From Plumapathes pennacea (Eukaryota; Cnidaria; Anthozoa; Antipatharia; Myriopathidae), in assembly GCA_964036295.1 (NCBI GenBank), contig OZ038473.1, positions 14,869,862 to 14,933,861 of the forward strand: a stretch of DNA of 64,000 nucleotides, in the 5' to 3' direction. Position numbers and translations under genes: made by a program. Positions 53,757 to 62,745 of this stretch are shown one piece after another (the stretch's first letter is position 1; every line of letters begins with the position of its first letter). Under the pieces are notes generated by a model, which was not told where the DNA came from, ran no database searches, and saw only the letters and a program-made list of their open reading frames with translations.

Positions 53757-53940
53757 GAAATATATAACGCGTCACCGTGTAATATAACCTCATCTAAACA
53801 TGCAGGAAGTTGGGAGAACACGAGAGTAGTGTAAGGAAACCACAAGGCTGCCGAGTGGTTTCCGGCACTACTCGAGTGTTCTCCCAACTTCCCAAGTGTT
53901 TAGATGAGGCTATATTACACGGTGACGCGTTATATATTTC
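53757..53940. mobile_element. Foldback palindrome, arms about 86 bp, loop 11 bp (MITE-like)
   Basis: The left arm from gaaatatataacgcgtcacc is the inverted complement of the right arm ending ggtgacgcgttatatatttc, apart from a few mismatches. The pairing continues inward to ggaaaccac (53,835-53,843) and gtggtttcc (53,855-53,863) around an 11-bp loop. A degenerate direct copy of the terminal motif, gtaatata(c/a)(t/c)ctcatcta, occurs just outside at 53,990-54,012. There is no open frame. A non-autonomous DNA transposon with long inverted repeats is the simplest reading. The family is not identified. Confidence 0.75.
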
Positions 53941-54041
53941 TTTTATAAAATAATTAGCTAAGTAAAAAACATCGCGTATCACGTCAGCATGTAATATACT
54001 CTCATCTAACATGGTTACTTAGCCAATCAGGACGCGCGTAG

Positions 54042-54325
54042 GAGGCAGGTGTGGCCAAGCGGTTAGGGCGCCGGACTTGAAATCCGGAGGTCCCAGGTCT
54101 GACCACTAGCTGAATTTGCAACACGGTAGCCCTGAGTTCAAATCCTTGGCCACACTTTGTAAATAGCCAACTGGTTAGCCTCCGACCAGTTGGGATTCTT
54201 AACACATTTGTGTTCAGTTTATGATATTTGGTTTCTGCATTTCAAGTCTCCCCAATTAGCACGGCAAGTGCTAAATACATTGCGACTTAAATAAAGTGAT
54301 TTATTTTATTATTTATTTATTTAAA
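54042..54325 (+). mobile_element. SINE with tRNA-Ser(UGA)-derived head
   Basis: The head (54,049-54,155) begins gtgtggcc and ends ggccacac, an 8-bp perfect terminal stem. It has a polymerase III A box (tggccaagcggttagg), an intact anticodon arm (ccgga-cttgaaa-tccgg, 54,071-54,087) with a UGA anticodon, and a B box (gagttcaaatcc, 54,134-54,145). About 45 nt separate the anticodon and T arms, and the T stem pairs poorly, so this is not a functional tRNA. A body follows (ccaactggttagcctccgac, accagttgggattcttaac), with an AT-rich tail ending tattatttatttattta near 54,325. No target-site duplication is evident. Confidence 0.75.
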
Positions 54326-54509
54326 TCCTTTCTAATCCTAAGTCAGTATGAGTCAGAAGTTGTCTGTTAAGCCTAACTCTTGACAGTAAACAAAACCAGG
54401 AAATTAAAACAGTGCGATATTCAGAGCTTAATGAACCCCCTCCCCAAGTCAATGTTTCAGATTTCTAACCCTAACACTAATGTATATATCTACAACAAGG
54501 TATACACAC

Positions 54510-54569
54510 CTTAATATGACAGGCATAAATAACTTGGTACCTGGCATATATGTTCCAGTCAAGCCAACC
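54510..54569 (-). pseudogene. Block copy 2 of the 50,829 exon, 10 bp shorter
   Basis: Same acceptor (ttatttattctgcag) and donor (AAG|GTGTGT) as 50,829-50,898, but 60 nt because ten bases next to the acceptor are missing (ccaaccaggccagaccctgc there, ccaaccctgc here). Entered in phase 2 it reads VGLTGTYMPGTKLFMPVIL. Whether this or the longer copy is the original cannot be told from the window alone. Confidence 0.4.
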
Positions 54570-55389
54570 CTGCAGAATAAATAATTTATTAGTGTTTCTA
54601 TCCAATATTTTACAAAATAATACTTGTGTGTGTGTCTGTGTACCAAATTGTTATAATTTCAATTTGTGACGCAACAAATTAAACCAGTGATTAGAAAATG
54701 TGGTTTGAATTTCTGACGAAACAAATGCTTGCCTACTTGTTAGCCATCATTAGTCCAGCCCGTGACTTGTATACAGGTACTTAAATACAGTGCTGGAAAT
54801 CGTGACTGATATGGTCCCCAAGTACAATGTGAGCAAAATTAAAATATTTGGAGATGACAAAAATAAAATGTCTCCAATTTCCAGTTTGGGAATTAGTTCT
54901 AAAATGAAACCTTTCCACTACTTAGCATGGCCAACATGGATGTGGAAATGTGTTAATTGTCTGACAGTGGACAATAAGGCAAGACAATTTAACAGCAACT
55001 GCATGAATCTGTGCCTGGCTGCAAAAAGTGACAACACTTGAGACAAGTATAAGCCATGCAGTGAAACAGGGCTAAACTCATCTAGGTTAAATGGTGAAAT
55101 TATTGCTTAATAGAAAAAGAGGCATAAAGCAGACTGTCTTGCAATATCATGTATACATGCCATCAACTGCAGACAAAATTTTGGGACACTTGCTAAATGT
55201 TGATAATTTCTATATATTTTCTAGTAAGAAAGGCCACCCCCCCATTTCCCAAATTAAATTGTTCCAATGTTTCAGATTTCTAACCATAACCCTAACCCTA
55301 TCCACAACAAGGTACCTGTATATACACACCTTAATATGACAAGCATCATAGTTGTTCTACAATCATTAGATAACCACAGCAAACTGTAC

Positions 55390-55421
55390 CAAGCAAGAAC
55401 ACCAGCATCTGTAATTTCTTC
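55390..55421 (-). pseudogene. Block copy 2 of the EEITDAGVLA exon
   Basis: The acceptor, peptide and donor GCTTG|GTACAG are identical to those of the copy at 51,530. Unlike that copy, the frame stays open past the donor (TGG instead of TGA) for a 92-nt version ending at AAG|GTGTGT. It cannot be joined in frame to the phase-0 microexons upstream, because the exon before it (56,082) needs phase-2 entry. It is therefore a silent, alternative or mis-spliced copy in the preferred model. Confidence 0.4.
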
Positions 55422-56081
55422 CTGCAAATTACACAGAAAGAGGTCAAGGTTAATAATAGCACAACCACACAAAAATGGTCAAATTTACTGATTAATGTAA
55501 ATCTTCTAATAACTCATACAAGGTCATATTTCTGAAATATCCCCTCCTCCATTTAGTCTGTTATGAGAGCCAAATTTGCACAGAAACCTACAAACCACTG
55601 CATGTGATACTTGGTGATATAATGTTGCACTGTACAGTATGTTTCTCATGTGGATATTTTAAAGTAACCCTAACCCTAAAAACATTATGACTCCAAGTAT
55701 CATCCAATAGATGACAATCTATATATGCAGCTGAATTTCCCAACTTTTCAAGCATCTAAATTAATTACACATTAAAGTCTTGCTAACAAGACTAAAGCCA
55801 GGCTATACACAAAATTCACTCAATTCTAGGGACACTTTGCTAAGTAAAATTTTCAAAAGAAGTTATTAGCGTGCATTGCAGACAGAACTAACACCCACTA
55901 AGTCTGACTGAGATAAGAAACAAAACTGTGTGCCAGGACCCCCCATCATCATTGCAGGAGTACATACAAATTATAATTCTGGTTGGCTTGATTGAAATGA
56001 GACTTGAGACTGGTCTCCTCCTCTCTGTTTAAAAATATATCATGAAGCATGTAATGCATACCATTTGATTCAATTGCTTAC

Positions 56082-56118
56082 CTCTGCATACAAGGATAGA
56101 AACAAGTTAGACCAAAAC
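56082..56118 (-). pseudogene. Block copy 2 of the FWSNLFLSLYAE exon
   Basis: 37 nt with the same acceptor and donor as 52,222-52,258. One synonymous difference (CTA for CTG) leaves the peptide unchanged. Entry from the phase-0 DTEKKGAPK exon would meet TAA after three codons. Entry in phase 2 is open. Confidence 0.4.
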
Positions 56119-56338
56119 CTGGCAAAGGTATAAAAAAAATTAAAGTTGAGCATTTAGACCTCACAACTTTAGGAGCAACTGGTGAGAAGAAACTATTGAT
56201 TGGTACTTGACAGAAGCTGCCTTGAGTAAGGCCTTTGAAAAATATGTAACCCCACCAGCTGCAATTGGGTCAACTTTAAGTCAACAGGCCCTGCATGGTT
56301 ACTGTTATTTTGATCAATTAACCTGAAAATTGTTGTGC

Positions 56339-56775
56339 ACCAGGGGGTTACCGCAAGATAAATACTACCACATGTGAATCTAAAAATATGTTAATATTAA
56401 CCCCTAACATGACAGCTTTTTAACATACTTTAAACTAAAACAGAGAAGTTACTGCAAGTATGCAATGTAATATTAAAAATGTGTCACACCTGGTTTTTAT
56501 GCTGGCCATTCATCTGCCATATTGTACAGACAATAATTTAAAGCTACCATTTTGCTCTCCAGCCATGCCAAGAACCTCCGACTAGCAATTTCTGCTTTCA
56601 TATTAATGCATAACCTTGGCATAAATAATGTACAGACATAAACTACTAGGTTACTTGGGTTAAGGGAACCCTTCATTGGCTTTACAGGAGGTTCAGTGAC
56701 ACTGCAGTAAGACCATTGCCATCAAGAATTTAAATGTAATAAAATAATATCTCACTGTCATGTACATGCATGTAC
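56339..56775. other. Intronic-looking AT-rich stretch
   Basis: No supported exon, repeat or RNA gene was seen between the end of the segmental duplication and the next microexon. Confidence 0.4.
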
Positions 56776-56802
56776 CTTTGGAGCTCCTTTCTTTTCTGTG
56801 TC
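56776..56802 (-). CDS. Candidate microexon, 27 nt, DTEKKGAPK
   Basis: The acceptor gtgctggttttag is followed by exactly nine codons, DTEKKGAPK, and the donor AAG|GTACAT. The phase is 0-0. Length, phase, donor type and the KK..(P/H)K pattern match the next 27-nt exon upstream (56,975), so the two look like duplicates of one ancestral microexon. The alternative phase-2 reading (TQKRKELQ) is also open, so the frame is inferred from the chain and not certain. Confidence 0.45.
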
Positions 56803-56974
56803 CTAAAACCAGCACAAAAGACAAATAAACACATAAATCAATACATAAATCTAGAAGTTAAAGTGATGAACAGTGACCTCTTTAGAGTATTTCTCTTAAA
56901 CTAGCCTCACTGATACTTTCACTTAAAACAGTCAAGCTTGATTTCACTGTGCAAGTTAGTGGATTTCACTGTAC

Positions 56975-57001
56975 CTTATGTAATGCTTTCTTGTCAGCAC
57001 C
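56975..57001 (-). CDS. Candidate microexon, 27 nt, GADKKALHK
   Basis: The acceptor ctttgtgtccctgcag is followed by nine codons, GADKKALHK, and the donor AAG|GTACAG, phase 0-0. It is 27 nt, like the exon at 56,776, with a related lysine-rich peptide. It joins in frame to the ATG-bearing exon at 57,417 on one side and to DTEKKGAPK on the other. Confidence 0.45.
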
Positions 57002-57416
57002 CTGCAGGGACACAAAGTTTACAACACCAAAATCAAAATAACAGTAGTCACCAGCTTAATGCAATGTTCATACATTAGGTAACCACCATACACTGACAGG
57101 TTATGTGCGGTGATAAATTAGTGTGAACCATGTTTTGCAAGTACTTGAGTTTGAAGCATCAATTTGACACCTAGCACTGGCACAAAACTATTTTTATATA
57201 TTACCGGGGAAGAGAAAGATTAAAAATGCAATCAAAGAAACAACAATATCCTTAGTGAAAGAGGAAGATTAAAATCGCAATCAATGCAACAACAATATTT
57301 TTAGTGCAGCATTCTAAAAAACAATTTGTACTGACATTCCCAAACACGTATATATTGAATAAGAATCTAACGTTGTTTAATGAGCCCTATATATTTCCAG
57401 AGAAGTCTCAATGTAC

Positions 57417-57576
57417 CTGCATTTCATGTTCCTTCATGGTCCAAAGACTTGTTTGTGTCAGGTACAACTGATTCGTCCAGTTTGCAACATTGAGTCCATA
57501 GAGCTTTAGTCTCTTCCCTAAGCCAAAACATACTGCCATCTTTCTTCAGACTTGTATGCAAGCCAATATGGAAGGT
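57417..57576 (-). CDS. Candidate first coding exon of the minus-strand gene (ATG at 57,539)
   Basis: The acceptor catgttttctttgcctgtag at the right end and the donor CAG|GTACAT at the left bound 160 nt. The ATG at 57,539 has a good context (gaaagATGG) with an in-frame TGA upstream in the exon. It opens 41 codons: MAVCFGLGKRLKLYGLNVAN, then a stretch with WTNQLYL and ending KEHEMQ, leaving in phase 0. The exon would therefore hold 37 nt of 5' UTR and the start. An earlier possible donor (GCA|GTATGT at 57,533) would instead give a 43-nt exon readable as LPYWLAYKSEERW. The product is not recognised. Confidence 0.45.
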
Positions 57577-57890
57577 CTACAGGCAAAGAAAACATGAACA
57601 TAAGATCAAATCAATTTGAAAAAAATCTGAAAGTCATTGTGAAACCAAGTTGATTATCTATCAACCAAAGTTGATTTGCCTCAAGCAAAAAAGTTGATTC
57701 CGAATGCTGATAAACGAGCAACTTGCTCAGGAAACTGAGGGCAAATTACAAGTGGCATTACTATTACTGTAATCAACAACATTCAATGCAGGCCCAGAAC
57801 AATATGCACTGAGCGACTGCACACCCACAGATTAAAATCTATATAACATCATAGTTATAATAATTATAATTCGAGCAGGCTAATAATTGC
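57577..57890. other. Intronic-looking stretch
   Basis: No exon or repeat I can support. The sequence is AT-rich. Confidence 0.35.
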
Positions 57891-58138
57891 CCTGCATTTC
57901 TCAATAGCATGTTTACATGCCCTCAATCTGAGACAAAAGTCAGAATACTCACTAAATGTTGATAATATTTCTATACATTCTTTAGTGAGAATGAACCCCC
58001 CTCCCCAATTCAATGTTTCAGATTTCTAACCCTAACACTAATGTATATATCCACAAGAAGGTGTACACTCACCTTAATATGACAGGCATCATAGTTGATA
58101 TTCAATCATTAGGTAACCACAACCACAACAAACTGTAC

Positions 58139-58168
58139 AGCAAGAATATGAGTAACCATATTTTTTTC
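58139..58168 (-). pseudogene. Block copy 3 of the EEIT exon, diverged
   Basis: The acceptor is retained (gctgtgtaatttgcag). The 30-nt exon reads EKNMVTHILA before GCT|GTACAG. Two bases are missing next to the donor relative to copies 1 and 2, so the exon leaves in phase 0 instead of phase 2. Only the first and last residues resemble EEITDAGVLA. Probably decayed. Confidence 0.4.
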
Positions 58169-58823
58169 CTGCAAATTACACAGCAAGAGGTCAAGGTTAA
58201 TAATAGTACAACCACACAAAAATGGTCAAATTTACTGATTAATGTAAATCTTCTAATAACTCATACAAGGTTATATTTCCGAAATATCTCCCTTTCCCCT
58301 CCTCCATTTTGCCCTCTGTTATAAGAACCAAATTTGCACAGAAACATACAAACCACTGCATGTGTTACTTGGTGATATAATTTTGCACTGTATGTTTCTC
58401 ATGTAATTATTTTAAACTAACCCTAACTATAAAAAAACTTATCACTCCAAGTATCATCCAATAGATGACAATCTATATATGTAGCTGAATTTCCCCACTT
58501 TTCAAGCATCTAAAATTGCACGTTCAAGTCTTGCTAACAAGACTAATGGCAGGCTATACACAAAATTCACTCAATTCAAGGGGCACTTTGCTAAGTAAAA
58601 TTTTCAAAAGAAGTTACTAGTGTGCAGTGCAGACAGAACTCAACACCCACTAAGTCAGAGAAATAAGAAACAAAACTGTTTTCCAGGACCCCCATCATCA
58701 TAATAATAAATCATAATTCTGGTTGGCTTGATTCAAATGAGACTTGTAACTGGGTCTCTGGCCTCTCTGTTCAAAAATATATCATGAAGCATGTAATGCA
58801 GGCCATTTTATTTGATTGCTTAC

Positions 58824-58857
58824 CTCTGTATAGAAGGGATAGAAATAGGACCAAAAC
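58824..58857 (-). pseudogene. Block copy 3 of the FWSNLF exon, diverged
   Basis: Both splice sites are kept (ccctgtccag acceptor, ACAGAG|GTAAGC donor). The exon is 34 nt, a 3-nt loss that keeps the frame, reading FWSYFYPFYTE. Confidence 0.4.
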
Positions 58858-59454
58858 CTGGACAGGGTATAAAAAAACAATAAAAGTTGAGCATTTAGAC
58901 CTGACAACTTTAGGAATGACTGGTGAAAGAAAACTATTGATTGGTACTCAATAAAAGTTCCCTGAAGTGAGGCCTTTGAAAAATATATAACCCAACCAGC
59001 TCCAACTGGCTTTCCTGAAGTCTTTCTCTTATACTTTAAGCAAACAGGCCCTGGTTACTGTTATGTTGATCAATTCATCTGAAAAGCATTGTGCATGACA
59101 GAGTGGACATCCAGATTTGTATGCAAGTAGGCTTTATGGGAGACAAAAGCCCTGATTTATATCACATGCAAGTCAACTGTGCAGAGGTTTTCAGGACAAA
59201 CCACTGCATATTTGCAATGAAGCCCTTGCTAATCCTAAGTCAGTACAAGTCAGAAGTTGTATGCTAACACAACCCCTTGACAGTAAACAAACCAGGCAAA
59301 ACTGTGCAATATTCATAGAGTGAATGTTTCAATGTTTCAGATTTCTAACCCTAACCGTAACGTGTATATCCACAAGAAGGTATACACACACCTTAATATG
59401 ACAGGCATCAGAGCTGATGTTCAGTCATTAGCTAACCCTAACCAAACTGTGCAC

Positions 59455-59482
59455 CAAGAACAGCAGCATCTTTAATTTCATC
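59455..59482 (-). pseudogene. Block copy 4 of the EEIT exon
   Basis: The acceptor gctgtgtaatttacag is followed by DEIKDAAVL plus G and GTGCAC as a possible donor, 28 nt (phase 1). The peptide is clearly related to EEITDAGVL, but the exon is four bases shorter at its end. Confidence 0.4.
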
Positions 59483-59620
59483 CTGTAAATTACACAGCAA
59501 GAGGTCAAGGTGAATAATAGCACAACCACACAAAAATGGTCAAATAAAGTGATCATGCCATAAACAAAATTTACTTAATTCAAAGTGCTTTTTGCTGAGT
59601 AAAATGATTTAATTGCTTCC

Positions 59621-59654
59621 CTTTGTATACAAGGGAATGAAAGGAGTCCAAAGC
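59621..59654 (-). pseudogene. Block copy 4 of the FWSNLF exon, donor lost
   Basis: The acceptor ttattgccag is retained, and the 34 nt read LWTPFIPLYTK. The donor dinucleotide is GG instead of GT (GGAAGC), so the exon cannot be spliced normally. Confidence 0.45.
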
Positions 59655-60065
59655 CTGGCAATAAAATAATAAAAGTTGAGCATTCAGACCTGAGAACTTT
59701 AGGAAGAACTGGTGAAAGGAAACTATTAATTTTTACTTGACAGAAGTTCCCTCAAGTGAGGCCTTTGAAAAATATATTAACCTGAAAATCGTTGTGCGTG
59801 AGAGAGTGAACATCGAGAGTTGTATGGCAGTAAGCTTTATGTAACTCAAAAGCCATTATTTATCGCACATGCATGTGAACTCTGCACAGGTTTTCCAGGA
59901 CAAACTCGGTGCATATTTACAATGAAATATCTGCGAACCGTAACTCGGTAAGAGTGAGAAGTTGTACGTGAACCCTAACCCTTGAGAGTAAACAAACCAG
60001 GCAAAACGGTGCGATATTAAGAGCTTACGAAGGATAAACGTAATCGTACTTTGAATGAAACTGAC

Positions 60066-60340
60066 CTGCATAAATATAAGCTTTGAGAATTGGCGAGAGA
60101 GAAGAGCTCGTTGTCTCGTCGTGAATGAAGAGTGATCGGGTTGTCGCAAAAGACGTGCTGACCGTGATTAAGCGCCAGGTACGATAGAGGAAGTTGAGAT
60201 GGATGTGGACAGAGTACCAAGGCGGTGTTGCTGTTCTCCTCGAAGGCACAAAGAAGGCAATTTGTTGTAGAACGAGCCGAGTGATTACTCCGCCATTTTA
60301 AGTGCAGACTAGTGTCCAGTCCCATGGGGAAAGACAATGG
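60066..60340 (-). other. Possible 5' UTR/first exon of the minus-strand gene
   Basis: A strong donor, ATGCAG|GTCAGT, sits at 60,066 on the minus strand at the inner edge of a CpG-richer region, with an aaaatggcgg (YY1-like) element near 60,292. All three frames are partly open. The ATG at 60,322 opens 86 codons up to the donor (MGLDTSLHLKWRSNHSARST..), but this frame runs into a stop at once in the next candidate exon. I therefore favour a non-coding first exon, with translation starting at 57,539. A second donor, TTC|GTAAGC, lies at 60,028. Confidence 0.3.
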
Positions 60341-61109
60341 GTAATTGTTTTAATTAGAAATGAATGAACGTGAGTGGTGGGCGATGTATGACGTGTTAAC
60401 TTAATTATTTTCCGCGCCAAGGACGAAAGCAGAAGCCCGCGACGTGAAGGAAGAGTTGGCAGCTTTGTGCGCTCTTCTGTCGTGCGCTGAGAATTGTTGC
60501 TCTGAGGGTACCTGAAGGCATCATTAAGCCTGACGACGGTTGAAAGGGGAGTCGCTTGAAGAACTAAGCGGTCTGGATAACCCCGCCCTGGGACGAGCAA
60601 GAGTTGTTATAAGTCTTTTCCTGAGAGACGGTTTAGAGCGGAAAAATGCTCGGTGAAAATTGGCGAATTTTCGGCCGGAACATTGAGTTGGGTCGAGTAA
60701 AAAGCATAACTGGCCTATAGCTTTGAGCGTTTCATGGGGCAGGCAAAGACTTATATATTTTTTGTTAGATGTGGGGGGAGGCTATGGGTGCTGTTCAAAA
60801 AATGGTCACGCATGAACACGCTAATTACTAAAAGGACACTTAGAGATGTACATGATGTGCAATTGAATAGACTGTACAGTACTTAATAAACATGATCAGA
60901 CACCTTAATGAGGAAAATCATGATCGCTCAACACACGTGTATCGCAATCGCTTGTAGTAAATCGATCTCTGGCGGTGAACAAGTCGCTTTGAAAAATATT
61001 ATGATGACAGCCGTTCGCGCCGAGCGGGAAGGAAATTATGTAAATCAGCCGGCGGACTCATCCTCATCGCGTTTGTTCCCGTGTGTTTCCGTGTCTCTGA
61101 ATTAGATTT
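60341..61109. promoter_or_regulatory. CpG-richer, promoter-like intergenic stretch
   Basis: Base composition changes from the AT-rich introns to a mixed, CpG-containing sequence. No coding frame, RNA gene or repeat is supported. Its position at the 5' side of the minus-strand candidate gene suggests promoter function, which is inference only. Confidence 0.3.
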
Positions 61110-61650
61110 CGCCGGCTCTCCCTCACTCACTGCACACACACAAACACACACACACAGCAAGGATTCCGTTGAGTTTTATGGAGGCGCTCTGATCGGATCT
61201 GAGGCTTTGTAAACCGCGGGCAAAAATTTATAATATAAATGTAAACAAACCCGGCCGCCTTTTCTCCCCGCTTAAAGTTTGGTCGCTCGGTCGTCCCCCG
61301 GTTTATTTAAAAGCTAGCGCTCTTAAAGAATAAAGCGAGTGCGTGTTGTTGACTTGAATTTGAGGCGATCGAGCGGTGCGGTTGTATTTACACTTTTTAA
61401 ATGGCTCGCTCGCTCGCTCGCTGTGGTGATATTAAAATCAAAACACTTGGCCGAGTCTCAAAATGATTACACATCATTACACATTACTGTACATCATTGT
61501 ACATTACTGTACAGTAGCAAATAACCGAGTTAGTTGATGAAGATGTGGATTCTCACTAGATCGCCGATACATTTTGCACTTTAATGTTAGGAGAGTTTCA
61601 CGCGAGAATCACGCCAGCACAGAGTTCAATAAAAATAAATAATCGCCGCT
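61110..61650. repeat. Tandem duplication, left copy
   Basis: It runs from cgccggctctccctcactca through ggaggcgctctgatcggatc, gtcgctcggtcgtcccccgg and cttggccgagtctcaaaat to aataaaaataaataatcgcc. The same order of sequences occurs at 61,796-62,415 with scattered substitutions. It includes a short CA run (61,132-61,157) and a GCTC tetranucleotide run near 61,404. Confidence 0.92.
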
Positions 61651-61795
61651 CTGATGACCGCTCTGATGACTCCTCTGATGACTCCTCTATTCACCGCTCT
61701 CATGGGTTAAAAATCGGGAGGATTCTTTTTGTTTTCCCGTGAGTTTCCGGAACTGGCCATTTCCCGGAACTCGCCAGTTCCCGGAACTCGGAAGT

Positions 61796-61868
61796 CGCCG
61801 GCTCTCGCTCGCTCACTCCACACACGCAAACAAACAAACACACACACACACACACAAATACACAAACA

Positions 61869-61917
<49 letters not shown>

Positions 61918-62415
61918 CAAGGATACCGTTGTACTTTATGGAGGCGCTCTGATCGGATCTGAGGCTTTATAAATATCGGGGAAAATTTTATAATGTAAGT
62001 GTAAACAAACTCCGGCCGCCTTTTCTCCCCGCTTAAAGTTTTGTCGCTCGGTCGTCCCCCGGTTTATTTAAAAGCTAGCGCTCTAAAGAATAAAGCGAGT
62101 GTGTGTTGTCGACTTAAATTTGAGGCGATCGATCGAGCGGTGCGGGTGTATTTATTTTTAAATCGCACACTTTTTAAATGGCTCGCTCGCTCGCTGTGGT
62201 GATGTTATAATCAAAACACTTGGCCGAGTCTCAAAATAATTACACATCATGACACATTATTGTACATCATTGTAGATCATTGTACATTACTGTACAGTAG
62301 CAGATAGCAGAGTTAGATGATGAAGATGTGGATTCTCAGTAAATCGCTTATACATTTTCCACTTTAACGTTGGGAGAGTTTCACGCGCAGTTAAATAAAA
62401 ATAAATGATTGCCGC
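61796..62415. repeat. Tandem duplication, right copy
   Basis: Homologous to 61,110-61,650. It is longer mainly because of the expanded CA tract, with smaller indels near 62,130 and 62,160. Displacement is 686 bp before and 760 bp after the CA tract. Confidence 0.92.
61818..61916. repeat. (CA)n microsatellite with CAAA interruptions
   Basis: About 100 bp of alternating CA with aaac interruptions at its left, and a pure (CA) run of about 46 bp at its right end. The long Cys-Val frames on the complement are artefacts of this repeat. Confidence 0.98.
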
Positions 62416-62745
62416 TCCAAATAATAATAATAATAAATAATCCCCGCTCCAAACAGTAATAATAAATAATCCCCGCTCTGATGACCGCTCTGATGGGTTA
62501 AAAAGGATTGGTTTGTTTTCTAGTTAGTTTCCCGTAGGAACTCGGCAGTTACTCTCTCACTCTCTTCCCCCTCTCTCTCTTATTTTGAACGCGTTTTAAA
62601 CGGGTAGATTATTTTGTTGGGATCGCCTTGCTTGCGAAAACATGTAGCAGATAATTGTAATAAAAATAATAAAATGGTGAAATGACACTGCGGCTCTGAG
62701 CTCAATGAAACATTACCGGGGCTGAAGTCACGCGAATTTAAAAAA
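62416..62745. other. Low-complexity junction (AAT repeats, CT repeats)
   Basis: Short (aat)n runs at 62,425-62,470 alternate with tccccgctc pieces, followed by a CT-rich run (62,550-62,580). No gene is seen. Confidence 0.6.

Larger units (their letters stand above)
54826..56338. repeat. Segmental duplication, block copy 2
   Basis: Near-identical to 50,949-52,475. An additional 210 bp (54,615-54,824, containing a short TG repeat) separates this part from the upstream homologous piece at 54,485-54,614. It ends abruptly at 56,338, where gttgtgca changes from tgacagag in copy 1 to ccaggggg. Confidence 0.9.
57890..59155. repeat. Segmental duplication, block copy 3 (more diverged)
   Basis: It follows copies 1 and 2 in order: atgtttacatgccctcaa, then gatttctaaccctaac, accttaatatgacaggcatc, attacacagcaagaggtcaa, aatagatgacaatctatata, aaaattttcaaaagaagtta and atcatgaagcatgtaatgca. 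Substitutions and small indels are frequent. It contains exon-like copies at 58,139 and 58,824. Confidence 0.85.
59216..59830. repeat. Segmental duplication, block copy 4 (shortened)
   Basis: It begins with the atcctaagtcagtacaagtc segment also seen at 54,330 and, more diverged, at 59,940. It then follows the block order: gatttctaaccctaaccg, accttaatatgacaggcatc, attacacagcaagaggtcaa and aggcctttgaaaaatata. Most of the middle part is missing. The head of a further copy follows at 59,850-60,027. Confidence 0.8.

Noticed and set aside
54049-54155. Functional tRNA-Ser(UGA) gene
   Set aside because: The T stem is poorly paired and about 45 extra nucleotides lie between the anticodon and T arms. 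The SINE body and AT-rich tail follow directly.
60908-61105. Plus-strand open frame of 65 codons
   Set aside because: No splice sites, composition bias or recognisable motif. Length is within chance expectation.
61700-61915. Cys-Val repeat proteins on the minus strand
   Set aside because: Translation of the CA microsatellite.
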